From NCBI RefSeq assembly GCF_041296385.1, contig NC_091015.1:51092345-51156344 (forward strand): DNA of 64,000 nt, read 5' to 3'. Under the pieces are notes generated by a model that saw nothing but the letters and a program-made list of their open reading frames with translations, was not told the DNA's origin and searched no databases. How positions within the stretch are numbered: position 1 is the first letter of the stretch; each line of letters opens with the position of its first letter. Positions 11,601 to 23,854 of the stretch are shown piece after piece. The position numbers and the translations under genes are program-made. Source of the stretch: Aphelocoma coerulescens. Taxonomy: Eukaryota; Chordata; Aves; Passeriformes; Corvidae.

Positions 11601-13189
11601 ACCTATCACAGCATGCCAAAAGTGTTCTGCTGGCTTCCAGTGAACCTGCAAGCCCTCAATGGTGACTGAAGCAGAGCTAGTGCCGAAGCACTGGTACCTG
11701 CTCCGGCAAGTGAGGCTGATGATCGCCTTTGAGCGGCTGCATGACACGTGTGGCATCAGTCACTGAGTACTAGATTTTTCTTTCTTTAGGCTAGACTAAC
11801 TGTGTTCTGGTAAGCTGGCTAACTCTGAATTGAAAAGCAGGTGGTAAGAGACTCTTTTCTGGTGCAGACCCTCCTCTCTTGGGAAGACACCATGCCAGGG
11901 GAAGGGGATGCACAGCCACAACGTGGCTGCCAGCCAGGAACGCCTCAGCTCAACTGCGGTCAATAGCACCATTCCCCTGGTAGTGCTTTTGGTCTCTGCC
12001 TTGCTAATATTTGCTTTAAGAGGTCTTGATGAGTCAAGCTGCTCAGGATGAAAGTCCACAGCCTGCTGGCAGTGTGAGTGAGAGCACGGAGCCTGTGCTA
12101 ACAGAGGATGCCAGGAGTGCAAGGTGCACCTCAGCTGAGCTAATGGGACCACAAGCCAGCAGCGATGACTTGGGGCAGAGCTCTCTGCTGTAAGCCCAGC
12201 CAAGAAAAATGAAGGCAGCCATTTTCCTGCAGTGGGCTTCAAAACTGTCCGTGGCATTGTTGCCTTGATAGTTAACCAAAATGATAATTTACAACCTTTT
12301 TTTTTTTCCAGTTGTAGTCTAAATCTAGACTAGATCTGTTTTCAGAAGCATTCTAATTTAAGCTCACACTTTAATAAATCCTTAAAATTAACAATTTCTT
12401 GTCTGTCAGCCTCCAAGACAAACACAGATTTTCAGAATCAAGAGCAGGCAAAAACTCAGCCAAACTTATTCATCCCCAGGTGAGGTCCACAGGGGGAAGT
12501 GTGACCCGTCAGCATGCCAAGGAACTGGAGCTCAGCTTTGCAACTTCTGGCACATAAAGCCTGCATCTTCCTTCAGGACTTAAATCCTTCATGTAAGGAA
12601 GACAGAAATTAAATCTATTCAGCAGGGAAAGCAGGCTTTCACAAAGAGAAAAAACACAGTTTTTCCTCATCTCTACCTTCGTTTTCAGGTTTATCCCTTT
12701 TATGCATAAAGAAGAATTAAATTTCAAATTTGCAAGAATTAATAGCTGCATTACAGAGGGCCACAATTACTACAGAGGATGAACAGCATGAGTCTACAAG
12801 AGCAACTGTGGCTTTATATCAGCTAAAGTAGTCACCATTTATCTTTTTAATCTTGAAATTGATGAGTTTGCTTTTAAAGTTTAAAAATATTAAAATGGGA
12901 TCAGGCCCTTCAGTGGAAATAAAACAACAAAATCCAAGTCTCTTGATTTATTAGAAAGGCCAAACTTCTTTCAAAACACTCCTAATTTAAATTTATTCAT
13001 ATGCAAGACAAACGTTTAAGAAGAAAAAAGAACAGTCTCCTAGCTATTTTTTCACCCAGTAAGACCTGCTGGGCAAACAAACTCGTATTCATTGTTTACC
13101 TTGGGGCAGGACCCCGACTCTTTAACCAGGTTAAGGGCCCTATTGTGTTAATCTTTACATTAGTCCAGTGCAACGTGCCTCATAATTAA
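8610..13189. other. Non-coding stretch, no gene recognised
   Basis: Composition is more balanced between 8,880 and 12,300 than in the flanks. Several open frames of 90-150 codons on both strands overlap one another with no domain, signal peptide or splice framework, so I treat them as chance frames. Two A-runs lie near 8,709-8,733 and a T11 run at 12,297-12,307. I recognise no transposon. Confidence 0.5.
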
Positions 13190-13420
13190 ACAAAGTAATG
13201 TCAGTCCCTCTTTAGTAAGGGGGCTGGGACAAACGACACCAACCCCCTCCTCCCTATGCGCACGCTGTGGTATAATCTGCCACCTCCTATAAATGCTGCC
13301 ATTTGTCTCTTCTTTAGATGCATTGCAGGAGTATTTCCATATAAGCCTTATTATAATAAAAACGACAGTGTGACAAACAGCTTTGCAAATAGGTCTGCTG
13401 CTCCAACAAAGCACAGACAC
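13190..13420. promoter_or_regulatory. Candidate enhancer-like conserved element
   Basis: A compact cluster of factor-like motifs is visible: CCATATAAGC (one base off a CArG box), TTATTATAATAA (MEF2-like A/T core), CTTTGCAAATAG (POU/octamer-like), and a CpG-bearing ATGCGCACGC. The block is not low-complexity and has no coding support. Motif clusters of this kind are typical of vertebrate developmental enhancers, but the call is inference. Confidence 0.25.
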
Positions 13421-16400
13421 AACACACTGATTTGCAGAAATATCCCGTAAAATTCAGAAGTGCTACTAGTTGATTTGAAATCCAGTAAATTTAGGTGGTT
13501 GCTTTATTTTCTTCATCATGATACCTATTTCCTTAGACAAAGATGAAGAAGTAGAACATGTGCTCTATGCCTGCAACTGTTCCCCCAATCCCTTCCTTCT
13601 CCTCCCCTCCAATTTACATTGATTACAGGTTTCAAAGTCTTAGAGATTCATTTTTAAGTTCTATTTAAAATGCTGATTTTTACTTGTTTTCTATTCATCT
13701 AGATCAATAATGCTCAGATGATAAATATGTACCATTTACCATTTATACTTTTTCATCTTACTGAATATCCTACAGCAAGCCTAAGAAACATCAGTTCCTG
13801 GATAACACTTACATTTCCCCTCTTTAGCCTGTTCCCTGTTTTATCTATGACACTATACATAAGCCTGAACGTTTTCTATTAACACAGACACCCGTTATAA
13901 CATTCAGACATTAAGTGCAGCAGAAAGGAACTGCATCTTAAAATGTTCACTGCTCATTAAAAAGTTTGTCTAATTTTATGATGACAGTTCAGCGCATACA
14001 TTATTCTCTGCGAAACAGTGCCCCAGTGTTAAGACATCACCACATCAGTTTTCTATTCAGTCTTCACCGAGAGATGAGAAGCCACCATTTTCTTTTTGAT
14101 ACATGCAAATTAAATGGTTTGTCTCTACAGAAAGTGTAAACCACGGAGAATTCTGCATTTCAGTGGTGATACTGTCACCTAGCATTAAAAACAAGTATTA
14201 ATTTGTAAATGAATCTCCTCAATCGTGCTCAAAGGAAGTAATTAAGCATTTAATGTACTAACAAACCAGCACAAATATTAGTTCTGTTTCCAAGGTATCT
14301 CACAACCATATAAAATTCCCCTCACGCTAATGATCTGCATCAGAACAGACTCTTGTACACCATTTTCAATAGATGCAGGCTTACCAGAGTCTTGCACAAG
14401 CTATACAATTCATACTGTTTCAAATTTAGCAACACATAAATAGCTGCTTACACATATCTGGGACTATTAGACTTGATTTACATTCTAGAGCATTAAAAAA
14501 CAACAGCGTATTGCCAGTATCCTGCTTACGAAATGCTACAAATTCTTTAATAGTCATGCAGTATTTTCGGCATTTAAAAAAAAAAGCTCAAAATCATTTT
14601 TCTAGCAAGAGCATTTAGGAATGCCTTACCTCATTAAAATAAAGTTTTAAACAATGTCTACATTTAACTTACATAATGCACTGGGCTTGCTGTAATTATC
14701 TAGTAATTCCAACTATTCAGTAATACAGGAGACTTAAAGCACAGCTTAGGAGCAGGAAGATTTGCGTTTTCCAGCAACCCTGTGAAACTCTGGTGAAGTT
14801 AATTCATTGCACTGACAAGAAAAAAAACCTCAAAACAGTCAGGCAAAGTAGTTCAGCAGCTGTATACAGGGCTTTTCTTTCGCTCGAGGCTTTAATAATT
14901 TCAACAGGCAAAATTTCACAAATCATCTTTCAAACTCTGAATAGCCATGCTGCGATAAGAACCAAAGCTGCAAGAGTCATGGCTCTCCAGTAATGCACAA
15001 AAATCCCGATATACAGAGTGGCAACTGGGAGATACATTCATTAACTTTGTTTTCCTGGCTTTGAAAAGGTCAAGTGGGATGCTGATTGCCAGTCAACCAC
15101 TTTGTTTCGGGCATTTTTATTAGACAAAAGGCTTACAGTTAGCACTGCATTGTGCCCCACCCAGCTGGCTGAGAATTGTCATCTTCTCACTCCATTAGGC
15201 TGTAGGGCTGTATCACAATTTCCTAATTAAGCATTCCCTCCGATACATGTGTCTACCTTATAAACACACTCTGTTCTTTCCCTCCCCTCCTAAATAATCT
15301 TTTGGCAGGTCAGACACGAGGAGAAAAAAAAAACAAAAAAAAAAACAGGGATGAAACAATGAAGGAACAGGATAGTACTGACCTTTTCTTGTAATAATGT
15401 CTTGCATCTCTCTCTCTCCCTTGCTGGTTTCTTAAACTAGAAAACCAGTTCTTTAAAAATTAATTACCAGAAGGAAAAAACCCAACCCTTCTTCAGAGCA
15501 CCCACTCCTCCCCAAAACCAGGCAAGCCTATATTGGTCAATTTTTATTCTAAATATATTTCCAGAACGAGGATTTTTCCACGCACACATCCTGCATCAAC
15601 CTCACTCTATCTGCATAAGACATATAAAATATAATGGGTAAAATACAATGAAGTAAGTAGTACTCTTTTCTCTCCTTGTACCACACATATGTATTGACAC
15701 CACACAAATGCAAGGATGTGAAAAGAATGCTAAAACTTTATACTTATGAAATCCAAGTTACAAGATTTTCAATAAACACATGAATTTGACCATTCCCAAG
15801 AACAGTAAATGACAAGTTTATCATGAAAGAATGTCATATTTACTTAACCCCTATTTACGTGATTTGAGGCAGCCATACCTTATCATGAAATACCAAGTAC
15901 ACACTGTGAGAGAATATTGACGACACTGCTAGAGTACAGAAAACATTTTCTGTTTTCAAAACAATTTAAAGTAATACAACATTCTCCCAGGTCTCTCTAT
16001 ATACACTCGGTTCAACTAAACCCCTCACCTATCTTTTAAAATGCAAGCCTGACTAAGACTGGCCAACAGCAATATTATGCTAATAAAAGTCAAAATGGGG
16101 CATCTCTTAGCTTGATGGATTAAAGGGAAAATAGGTAGGGCACAGTTTTCGGGAGAAGGCCCAATTCTTCCCTTCCTTCTGTTTCTAAAACTGATTTTAC
16201 GAGCACCCATTATTTCTCCTCTCCACAGCATCTTTTTAAAACCCCTCTTACATCTCCAGACAGCCATCATGCCTATATGCAGTGACAAGAGTTATCAGAA
16301 ATGTGGACTTCTTTTCAAGGTAAAATGCAGGCATATTGAGAAGCAACCTTACTTCTTCCACTAATATTTCCCAGAATGTATTTGACAGAATCCTATTAAC

Positions 16401-17690
16401 CCACAATTACTTAACCTGTGGTGAAATGTGGCAAACTCTTCCCTTCTGAACGCGCATCTAAGACAGTTTTTATTCTTATTACATTAAAAACACCATTTCC
16501 ACATTAAATAAGTTGAATTCGTTACCATACCTTAATTTTCCTTTGTAGTTTTCATCTGCTCCTTTACTGTTGAGTGGTATTAATGGAATCCTTGGGGTAC
16601 CTACCTTCCAACATTTTAATGGCTCAAGCAAGGCCATAATATTTTCACAAATTTTTTGAAATATATGTCATTCTTTAACAGGGGATAGGTGCTGATAATG
16701 CAAGCACTGGAAACACAGGTGAATTCTTTCCCAGTTACTATTTTTTTTTTTTTTGTATGAAAAGCAGAGCCTTTCAGATATTACCCATGATGCCCCAGAA
16801 CCAAAAACATCTGCAATATGCTACGTTCACTGTTTGTCGCAATCAACCCACCTATTTAAAGCGGGGGGAAGAAACCACTAATCTACCAAAATACACACAC
16901 ACAGACACAAAATTCATGGAAAGACCTCTTGTACTTACATGTTGCACTGAGCTGCATGCAGGAAGGTAGCTGTGTCAGTGCCAGCCATGTTGAAGACCTG
17001 CAAGACCCAGGTATTTGTGAAGATGTTATTTGTTGGCTTTGTGACTTTCAACTGAAAAACATCCCCCACTTCCCCAGAGCCACCTACAATTTTGCTAATG
17101 ATGTTCTAATTTTAAACGTTGTGTGTGAGAGACAGGGTAAGGAGAAATGTTCTAGGTATTTTAACCTCTTAATGCTGCAGCTATAATGCAAGAATGTTTA
17201 AGAAACACCTGGAATGCCCCTTGACGGGTAACTATTTCTTTCCCGCTGAAGAAGAAAGGGGGGGGAAAAAAGGCAAGTCCTTAAGCCATGTAGTTCACAC
17301 CTTCAGAGTTAGCGACCCTGCTTGGTTAGGACAAATGGTAGGACATGCAAGGTGATGTTTGAAATCAAGGTCTCCTTCTCAAACACTTTTTTCCCTTTTC
17401 TCCGTCCAAGTAGGTCACCCCTCTCAGCTGATTTTGTGTAATTGGTCTAGTTTGTTAAAAAGAGAAAAGAACCCGTCCTGCAGCATATGCTACCAGGAGA
17501 GCTAGTGCCCTGCTGTGGAGGGAGAGGGCTTGCTAAAAGGGAGCATCACCAGCTGTGGCCGTTTTAGACTTCTTTCAGGATGTAGCAACCTGGATTTCTC
17601 AGAACCTCTTCAGTAGAAGCAGCACAGCAAAGGCGTTTCCTGGTGGCTCCCTGCTAATAACTGCACCGAGCCACAGCCTGGTCACCAAAC
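13421..17690. other. AT-rich non-coding stretch, no gene recognised
   Basis: Open frames are rare and short. Donor-like sites occur on minus near 14,629 (GAG|GTAAGG) and 16,027 (TAG|GTGAGG). An A-rich tract lies at 15,324-15,352 and a T14 run at 16,741-16,754. No transposon is recognised. The plus strand is often C-rich and G-poor (for example 16,200-16,260 and 16,801-16,860), as expected if transcription runs on minus. Confidence 0.55.
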
Positions 17691-18219
17691 CACGACTGCA
17701 CGAGGGCAGCCGAGCTCTCCTCATCCCAAACACGCAGCGCTCAAGCTTTACCTTGGCATCCCCCCTCCCGGGTGACAGCAAGATGTGCTGTGTCGGTGCG
17801 GAAGCCTGATTGCTCATTCCCCTCGCGCAGTCCCTAGAAGAGGTGGGTGCTCTGGGGCGCTCCCTTGCCCGGGGAACAGGCGGCACCGCTGTTCTGGAAC
17901 CTTCCTGCGCATGCTAGCCCAGTGCCTGCATCCCAAAATCTGCCTGGCAAAAGCGCGCTCCTGGAGAGCGGCTGCTCCTCCCGACACATCAGCAATCAGA
18001 AGAGGGCTTTTTCATATACTGTATTTCCCAACGAAACCTTAAAGTAATTAATTGTGCTTTTGCTTGCTCCTCGTGAGCTACGTAGTGGCTAGAATGTGAT
18101 GCCCGCTAAGTTTGGAGGGATTTTAACTAAAAAAACCCACAAAACCCCAAACCCAACTGAGACCAGAAACGCACACCCCAACAACGGAGGTGCAGCAGTG
18201 CCCTTTTCCCTGCAGCTGC
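17690..18219. promoter_or_regulatory. Left shore of the CpG island with an NRF1-type site
   Basis: GC content rises from the left and CpG steps become frequent. TGCGCATGC at 17,906-17,914 matches the core of the NRF1 site, a common component of CpG-island promoters. It lies about 1.1 kb left of the TATATA box. A/C-rich low complexity occurs at 18,127-18,157. Confidence 0.4.
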
Positions 18220-18901
18220 TCTCAGGGACGCAGGTCCTGCCACCCCTCGCCGTACAGCCCCGACTGCGCCGTGCCCGCAGCAGCCTCCGCATCGCCCCGC
18301 ACCGCACGGCAGCTGGCCGAGGCAGGGCCACGCGCGGCTCCTCCGCGCCAGCCCGCGCAGCGGTGCGAGAAGGGCAGGTGGCCAAGGCGAGCCCCCCACG
18401 CGAACATCCTCACCGGGCGGCGGCGGCGCGGCAGCCCGGCCCCCGGGATCGGGGCTTTGTTAATACCACTTCCCATCCTAAGGAGTTCTAGAAACTTTCC
18501 GGGAAGCGCCCGGGGCATGCAGGGGCTCTGCCCCCGGGCTGCCGTAGTGCAGGTGCCCGGCCCCGGCCGAGCATCCGCCCGCACCGGCACCGCGACCCCC
18601 GGGCGGGCAGGACGAGACGAGACGCTCCCCTCCGCATCCCGGCCGGCCGGACCGCCGCAGGTCCGCGGGGCTGCACCCCCGGGCGGCTACCGCCGGCCTC
18701 CCGAAGCCCGCACCCCCGCTGCCGCCCACGCCCCCGGCCCCCCGAGCCCCGCAACAGGTACGACCCGGGCGAGTCCCCCGCGGCCGCCGCCCCCCGGCAT
18801 CTTCCCACGGCGGCGGCGGCGCCGGTTCCCCGCCCCCCACGGGGAGGGGAGGGGATGGGATGGGGGGGCCGGAGCCCCGCTCCCGCCGCCCGCGCACTCA
18901 C

Positions 18902-18998
18902 CCCGCAGCAGCCCCGGCTCGGCACGGCTCGCCCACCTGCCGGGGCCCGGCCCGGCGCGGCGGCGGCGGCGGCTCGCAGCCTCCCGTACTGCAGGAGG
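18902..18998 (-). other. Candidate first exon of a leftward gene (noncoding or 5' UTR)
   Basis: A near-perfect donor, CTGCGGG|GTGAGTGCG, ends at 18,902. The right edge is set at about 30 bases from the TATATA box, so it is only an estimate. The roughly 97-nt exon would be GC-rich with no convincing start codon. A weaker alternative donor (GGCAG|GTGGGC) lies inside it. The gene body would lie to the left, where I recognise no downstream exon, so its identity is unknown. Confidence 0.35.
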
Positions 18999-19004
18999 CA
19001 GGCA

Positions 19005-19050
19005 GGGGCGGGGGCGGCGGGGCCGTATATACCGGGCACCCCCGCCCCCG
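19005..19050. promoter_or_regulatory. Core promoter: GC box - TATATA - inverted GC box
   Basis: TATATA at 19,026-19,031 reads equally well on both strands. To its left lies GGGGCGGGGGCGG (19,005-19,017), and to its right the reverse-complement type CCCCCGCCCCCG (19,040-19,051). Each strand therefore has an Sp1-type GC box upstream of a TATA box. On plus the start is expected near 19,057-19,062, and on minus near 18,995-19,000. Confidence 0.5.
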
Positions 19051-19058
19051 TTCGCGGG

Positions 19059-19119
19059 GAGGGGGGGACGGACGGTGCGGGGGGCGGTGCGGTGAGCGCG
19101 CGCGCGCGGCGACGATCAG
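19059..19119 (+). other. Candidate first exon of a rightward transcript
   Basis: Downstream of the TATATA box on plus there are two donor-like sites, GGTGCG|GTGAGC (end 19,091) and GATCAG|GTGACG (end 19,119). The start is inferred from TATA spacing. The exon would be short and noncoding. It may belong to a gene or to a divergent long noncoding RNA; no downstream exon is recognised. Confidence 0.28.
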
Positions 19120-19200
19120 GTGACGGGGCAGCCCCCGACACTGCGGAGCCGGGCGGGACCCGCCGGGCGGCGGCCGCGGGGGGCGGCGGGGGGAGCACCG

Positions 19201-19220
19201 CGCCACGCCACGCCACGCCA
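19201..19220. repeat. CGCCA pentamer repeat, four copies
   Basis: Four exact CGCCA units lie in the right half of the CpG island. A short tandem run in GC-rich DNA, likely variable in length. Confidence 0.85.
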
Positions 19221-19650
19221 CACCGCGAGCGGGACGTGCGGAGCTCTGGAATGCCGCGGGAAGGGGCCCGGGGCGGATCGGGAGCGGCTCCGTCCTGGAG
19301 CGCCGGGTCCCTGACACCCCCTTCCCCATCCCCGTCCATCCCGACGCGCGCCCGGCCGGCGGGGGACTCCGTGCAGCATCCGCCGGCCCGCACCGTCGGA
19401 GGTGCCGCTCCCGCGGGGGCCCTGCCCTGCCCCGCCTCCCCCCGGGGTCGGTACCGATCGCTGGGTAGCGCCTCCGCAGTGAGTTCTCCGGTGGCCGGAG
19501 GTACCCGCGGCTCGGGCGAGCGGCGGGAATAGAAACCAGCGTGCCCAGGCCGTTCTGAAGTGGGCAGAGGGGTTGTGCGGGGGGGGCACGGCGGGAGGAG
19601 CCGCCTGTGCCCCCGCACCGCGCGCTCTGCTGGCGTGAGGACAGTGGCTG

Positions 19651-21799
19651 CGGTCCACGCCTATGGTGGGATGAGTTTCATTAAACACACTGACCCCGGG
19701 ATTTTCTCTACTGAAAAAGCAGGATCAAGAGGGCTGCACATTCTCATTGAAAGGGACTCTCAGCCTGCAGTAAGGGTGAGCTGACAGCTCGCTTTTACAG
19801 CGCGATGCTGGTGAACCTCCGCTTCCGAAGATTAGTGTTTGGTGCAGCCTCCTGCGGGGGAACACCCGCCCTGCCAGGGTCCTTGTCTCCTGCCTGCTGC
19901 CCACGCGGAGTGCTGGAGAAGCAGCAGGCTTGGCTGACACGTGACCCCCACTGCTCCCCACCTCTGAAATCTGGTGCCTGAGAACACTGAGTTGCTTAAT
20001 TCAGGCTCCTGACCCCTCTTCTGGGCAACGGGGCTGCTGCTCTTTAATGTAGCATCTCACCACCCCACCCCACTGGAGAATACACCTCCACATTCCACCT
20101 TGCTGTGTCTGTGCCTGCATCCTGGTTTTCTGTCAGATGAGACTTTTGGACAAACAAGAACTGTGATGAACTTCTGGGAGCACCCACCTGCATCAGCAGG
20201 GCACTGAGGCACATACCAGGGCTCAGTCAGCAGCTGTGGGCTGAGTGGCACGTTCACAACCCTCTGCTTCCAGAGGAAATTTTGTGTTTAAAACATAAAA
20301 AACCCCATGACTTCCTAACTGCACTCCCCCCTCCAAAAACCCCCCAAACACCAAACTCATCCAAACACCCCATTTGATCCTGTTTGCCAGACCATCCAGC
20401 AGATGCCCCTACCCTGCCAACATTTTGTCCTAGGTTTTTTTGGGTCCACGGAGGTTGGGGGCAGGGGACAAATCCCGAGTGAAGCTCCAGAGCTGCATTT
20501 GCCTGTTCCATTCCCAGTGCCCCTGACCTGTACCCTCCCCGTTGTGCTGGTTCCTCTTGCCTGTCTGCACCGCACAGCAGGGTTAGTGGGCAAGCCCCCA
20601 CCCTGGGCAGGCACACCCCAGCCCCTCTGCTGCCATTTCCATGTCTCTGCAATTACTATTAGCTGTAGAGATTTATGTGCTCCCCATCTTTGCAGGGTTT
20701 GGTTGCCATGTGGCTCCTCCCTGCAAATGGCACCTTTTTAGGTAGTTCTCGTGGGGGGAAGTGCACTGGTGCAGAGCTGCCGCTCCTCTGTAGGCATATA
20801 TACTCCTTGGGATCAGGGCCCTTTTGGTGGCATATGTCTAGACTGATGTGTATTTTTCAGATCAAATCCTTAAATCAAAATGTGTTTATTTCCATGAATG
20901 TTTTAAGTTTTCACAGAAATATTTTCTTAGTATGTGTATTTTATTATTATTCATTTCATTACTGCAACCTTTGTTGCAGTCTCTACTCATTTGTGTCGTC
21001 TCTGACAGAGAGGAAGCAGAGGTATGTGCTGGGTTGCACCTTTTTTCCCTCATGGAATAGGTATCCTTCACATTAGTGCATTAGCATCTTTTTCTCCCAG
21101 AAAACTCTTAAAGCTTTAACCTTGCAGCTTACTGCCATGTAATCATAAAGCTGTGTTTTTCCTGCTAGAAATTTCTCATAGGAATTTGTCTCTCTGACAT
21201 GATCTACTTACTGTTTTTTCCTTGTCAAGTGCAGGCTTGTTTTTCAATAAAAATAAAAGCTAAGAGCTAATTCTGAAATCCTTAGTCAGACAAAGCTTGC
21301 ACTGAAATCAAGGGGAGTCTTGTCTTGGTGTAAAGATTGCAGGTTGAGGATCAAAATCATTATAATAAAACATTGTCGCAGGAGCAACATCTCCCACTTC
21401 AAAAATAAACATCTTTGCTCCAGTTAGCTATTTATGTAGCTGCAGGAGACTATTGATTTAGGAAAGCTTTCTGGTGCACAGATGCTCTAAACCCTTAGCA
21501 CTACTAAGAAGCAGCAAAGCTCAGGAGGAGCAGGTTACAAAAGAAGTATAATATAAACCTCTGCTCTCTTCTGCTCCTGGCAGTAGTCAGGTAAAGCCTC
21601 TGGCTCACCGTCAACTGAGACACCCCTTTGCCAGCTCTTTGCCCCTTCCCATGCCCAGGTGTTCCCAGCCAGGTTGCACAGCCAGTAGAATTAAACATTT
21701 GCCCGTGGTGGGGACATGGGACTTCAGAGCCTGGCAAAGGCACTGAAGAGCAAGGGCTGCATCCCTGCTTGAGTGTAATACACCTGTAGCTTCTCCCTC
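19651..21799. other. Right shore of the CpG island and non-coding stretch
   Basis: CpG density falls quickly. A CACGTG E-box in GACACGTGACC lies at 19,938-19,943. A donor-like AAGG|GTGAGC occurs on plus near 19,769. Poly-C/A low complexity spans about 20,285-20,370. No domain-bearing frame or transposon is recognised. Confidence 0.5.
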
Positions 21800-21850
21800 C
21801 TTACCTAAGAGATTCTTAGGTAAGATTACAAGATTACAAGAGATTACAAG
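21800..21850. repeat. 11-bp inverted repeat joined to GATTACAA repeats
   Basis: The arms CTTACCTAAGA (21,800-21,810) and TCTTAGGTAAG (21,814-21,824) are perfect reverse complements around a 3-base loop. The last base of the right arm starts three GATTACAA units (21,824-21,831, 21,832-21,839, 21,842-21,849). A hairpin abutting short tandem repeats suggests slippage or template switching. Confidence 0.85.
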
Positions 21851-23290
21851 AGGTTTTGGTAATTGTTTCAAAATAAGATCCAATCTACTAATACATCACT
21901 AGCACAGACCAAGAGGCGGGGTGGGCAGAGAGAGAGGGGGAAGGCATGCTTAAGCAGCCTGAGTCAAACAGAGAATTTGTCATCACATTTGTATAGATTT
22001 CCCAAATTTCTGTGGCAATCTTTCCATTATACTTACGATAGAAGAATACTTTCAGAGTTACTTTTGAATACATTAGGTTACATTACATAAGACAGAAAAT
22101 TGAGTCTTTAAACAGTGCTATGAAGTGTTTCCAATGAGTCCAACTCTATTGCCAATGAATAGCAAAGCTGCAAATAGCAGAAGGAATTGATTACTTTTGA
22201 GTCTTGCAACTTACAGTACATAAAATTGCTTTTAAGGTACATTTCTAGGAATTAGGCTGGTGACTTAAGTGGGAAAAGAGTTGGGCTTAAAAAGTGTTAA
22301 AATTATTTTTGTGGGAGAAGTTGGAGTCTTTCTCACTGCTTCTGCCAAAGACTTTTCCTCAACAGGTGTGTAAAGAATTAAATGCTTTGTTAAGTAATGG
22401 CCACAAAGAACCAACCTTTTTGGCCCCTCCCCAGAAGACATTGCTACTCTAACAAGAAATAGATAAACTTGAGTCCACAAGTAAATTTTTATCTTAAGGG
22501 AAGGCAAGTATGGTATTTCCGCACTAATGCAAACAGATGTTAACAGAAAAGAAGCTGAAACAACGAATCACTCAGAGAAAATCTAAGTTGCTCAGCCTTT
22601 AATCTATTTAACATAAATAACTTCCATAACTATGCTGAATAGGGCAGTTGATCAGAAGTCCTAGTATGGAGGCTTGGAAGTCATGGTATGAAATCTATTC
22701 ATTTTACGTCCCACATCTCAAAAAATGGCAATATCCGTGTCTGATGTTCTGAGAAATGCCAATACCACATAATTCCATTTAGTGGCCCATTTACGTAGAG
22801 CCTAGCTCTCTGCTGAAGTGAAAACACTGTTTCGGCATAGATGGAGTATACAAAAGTAAGTTGCATGCACTGGATCAGCATTTAACATCCTTTTGGGGGC
22901 AGGCAGATGTGGCAGCTCAGCCATCAGGCAACCCTCACAACATGTTCAGAGCTGCCTTCTGATTACCCAGACACTTCAAGCTCCTCTCCTAAAAGCAGCA
23001 GGTGAACTCTGATTTATTTGCAGTACACGAGAACAGGATAAGTGCTGTATTACCCCAGTCAGAAGCTGGCAAACCCCATTTACCCATTATAGTCCTGTGG
23101 ACTCTTGTGTCTGCGTAGCAGAGCTTGACTCAAAAAGCCTTACAAAGATGAGCGGTGAGCTTGTCGTTGTGTTGGGGGCACACTTTGTAGATTTGGTTTT
23201 ATTCTTGTGTGGAGGCCGGTGGGCCTGCTGGACAAGGAACAAAAGGAGTCCTATGGTGGGGCAAGTCCTAGGTTCCTTTCCAGCTTATGG
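21851..23290. other. Non-coding stretch, no gene recognised
   Basis: Ordinary mixed DNA with no recognisable exon. The last 200 bases (23,097-23,290) may belong to the adjoining retroviral element, but I cannot place its left edge. Confidence 0.45.
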
Positions 23291-23853
23291 TGACTGAAAA
23301 GCTTCCCCCAGAATGCTCTGTTCTGTCCTGTTAATGTACCCCAGTTCTGCTCCCCTGGTAGGCTCCGTTGGCTGCTCCACCCGTTGTTACCTTATACGCC
23401 CTCAGCTCCTCTATTGGTTCCTTTACCCTGGCCCCGCCTTTATACCGCCCCTTGCCCTCAGATCATTGTTCTGATGCTCTCTCCGCTCCCCTACATAACC
23501 CTAGACCCCCCCACTGTTCTGCCCCTGCTTCTCTGTAACCATGCATGAGTGGGGATGCATTAAATCTCTCCCGTAGAACCCCATGTGAAGACCCTTCCTG
23601 CTCATTCAGCGTCGGACTGTCTGTGCCAGCTATCCAGTGTTGTGTGTGCAAGTGTGGTGGCTGCACCGAGAGGCTTCCTCCTGGAGACGCCTTTTGGGAA
23701 GGTTGCAGCACTGTACCATCCAAAACTGCCGCGACATTCTTCCCCTGAGCTGCGGGTACCATTGCCTTGCTCTCCTGTCAGCCACCAGCCCTTTTCCCCG
23801 CAATAGGGATACAATATTTACTTGCTCTGCCACGTCTATTTAGGACTTAGACA
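23290..23853 (+). mobile_element. Endogenous-retrovirus LTR, plus orientation
   Basis: An ordered set of LTR signals is visible: an inverted CCAAT box (ATTGG, 23,413-23,417), a GC-rich stretch, a TTTATA-type TATA box near 23,439-23,444, and a polyadenylation signal ATTAAA (23,559-23,564) about 120 bases later. A U5-like region runs on to CA at 23,852-23,853. One base further, TGGTGACC (23,855-23,862) matches the start of a tRNA primer-binding site, as expected at the inner edge of a 5' LTR. No gag, pol or env sequence follows, so the provirus is truncated. The left edge is approximate. Confidence 0.55.
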
Positions 23854-23854
23854 C

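Larger units (their letters stand above)
18220..19650. promoter_or_regulatory. CpG island, probable divergent promoter
   Basis: GC content is very high and CpG is dense over about 1.4 kb, in sharp contrast with both flanks. It contains GC boxes, CGG runs (five CGG at 18,958-18,972), an alternating CG run near 19,095-19,108, and four CGCCA units at 19,201-19,220. Long open frames occur on both strands (up to 376 codons on minus, 301 on plus), but they are proline-, arginine-, glycine- and alanine-rich, overlap each other, and follow from the lack of A/T stop codons. Vertebrate CpG islands usually mark promoters. Splice donors on both strands near the centre favour two divergent first exons. 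Confidence 0.8.

Noticed and set aside
18190..19095. Open frame of 301 codons on plus in the CpG island
   Set aside because: Same reasons: biased composition, no domain, and it runs through the predicted core promoter.
18488..19618. Open frame of 376 codons on minus in the CpG island
   Set aside because: Length follows from the scarcity of A/T stop codons in GC-rich DNA. The translation is low-complexity Pro/Arg/Gly/Ala, overlaps a similar frame on the other strand, and crosses the TATATA box and a donor.
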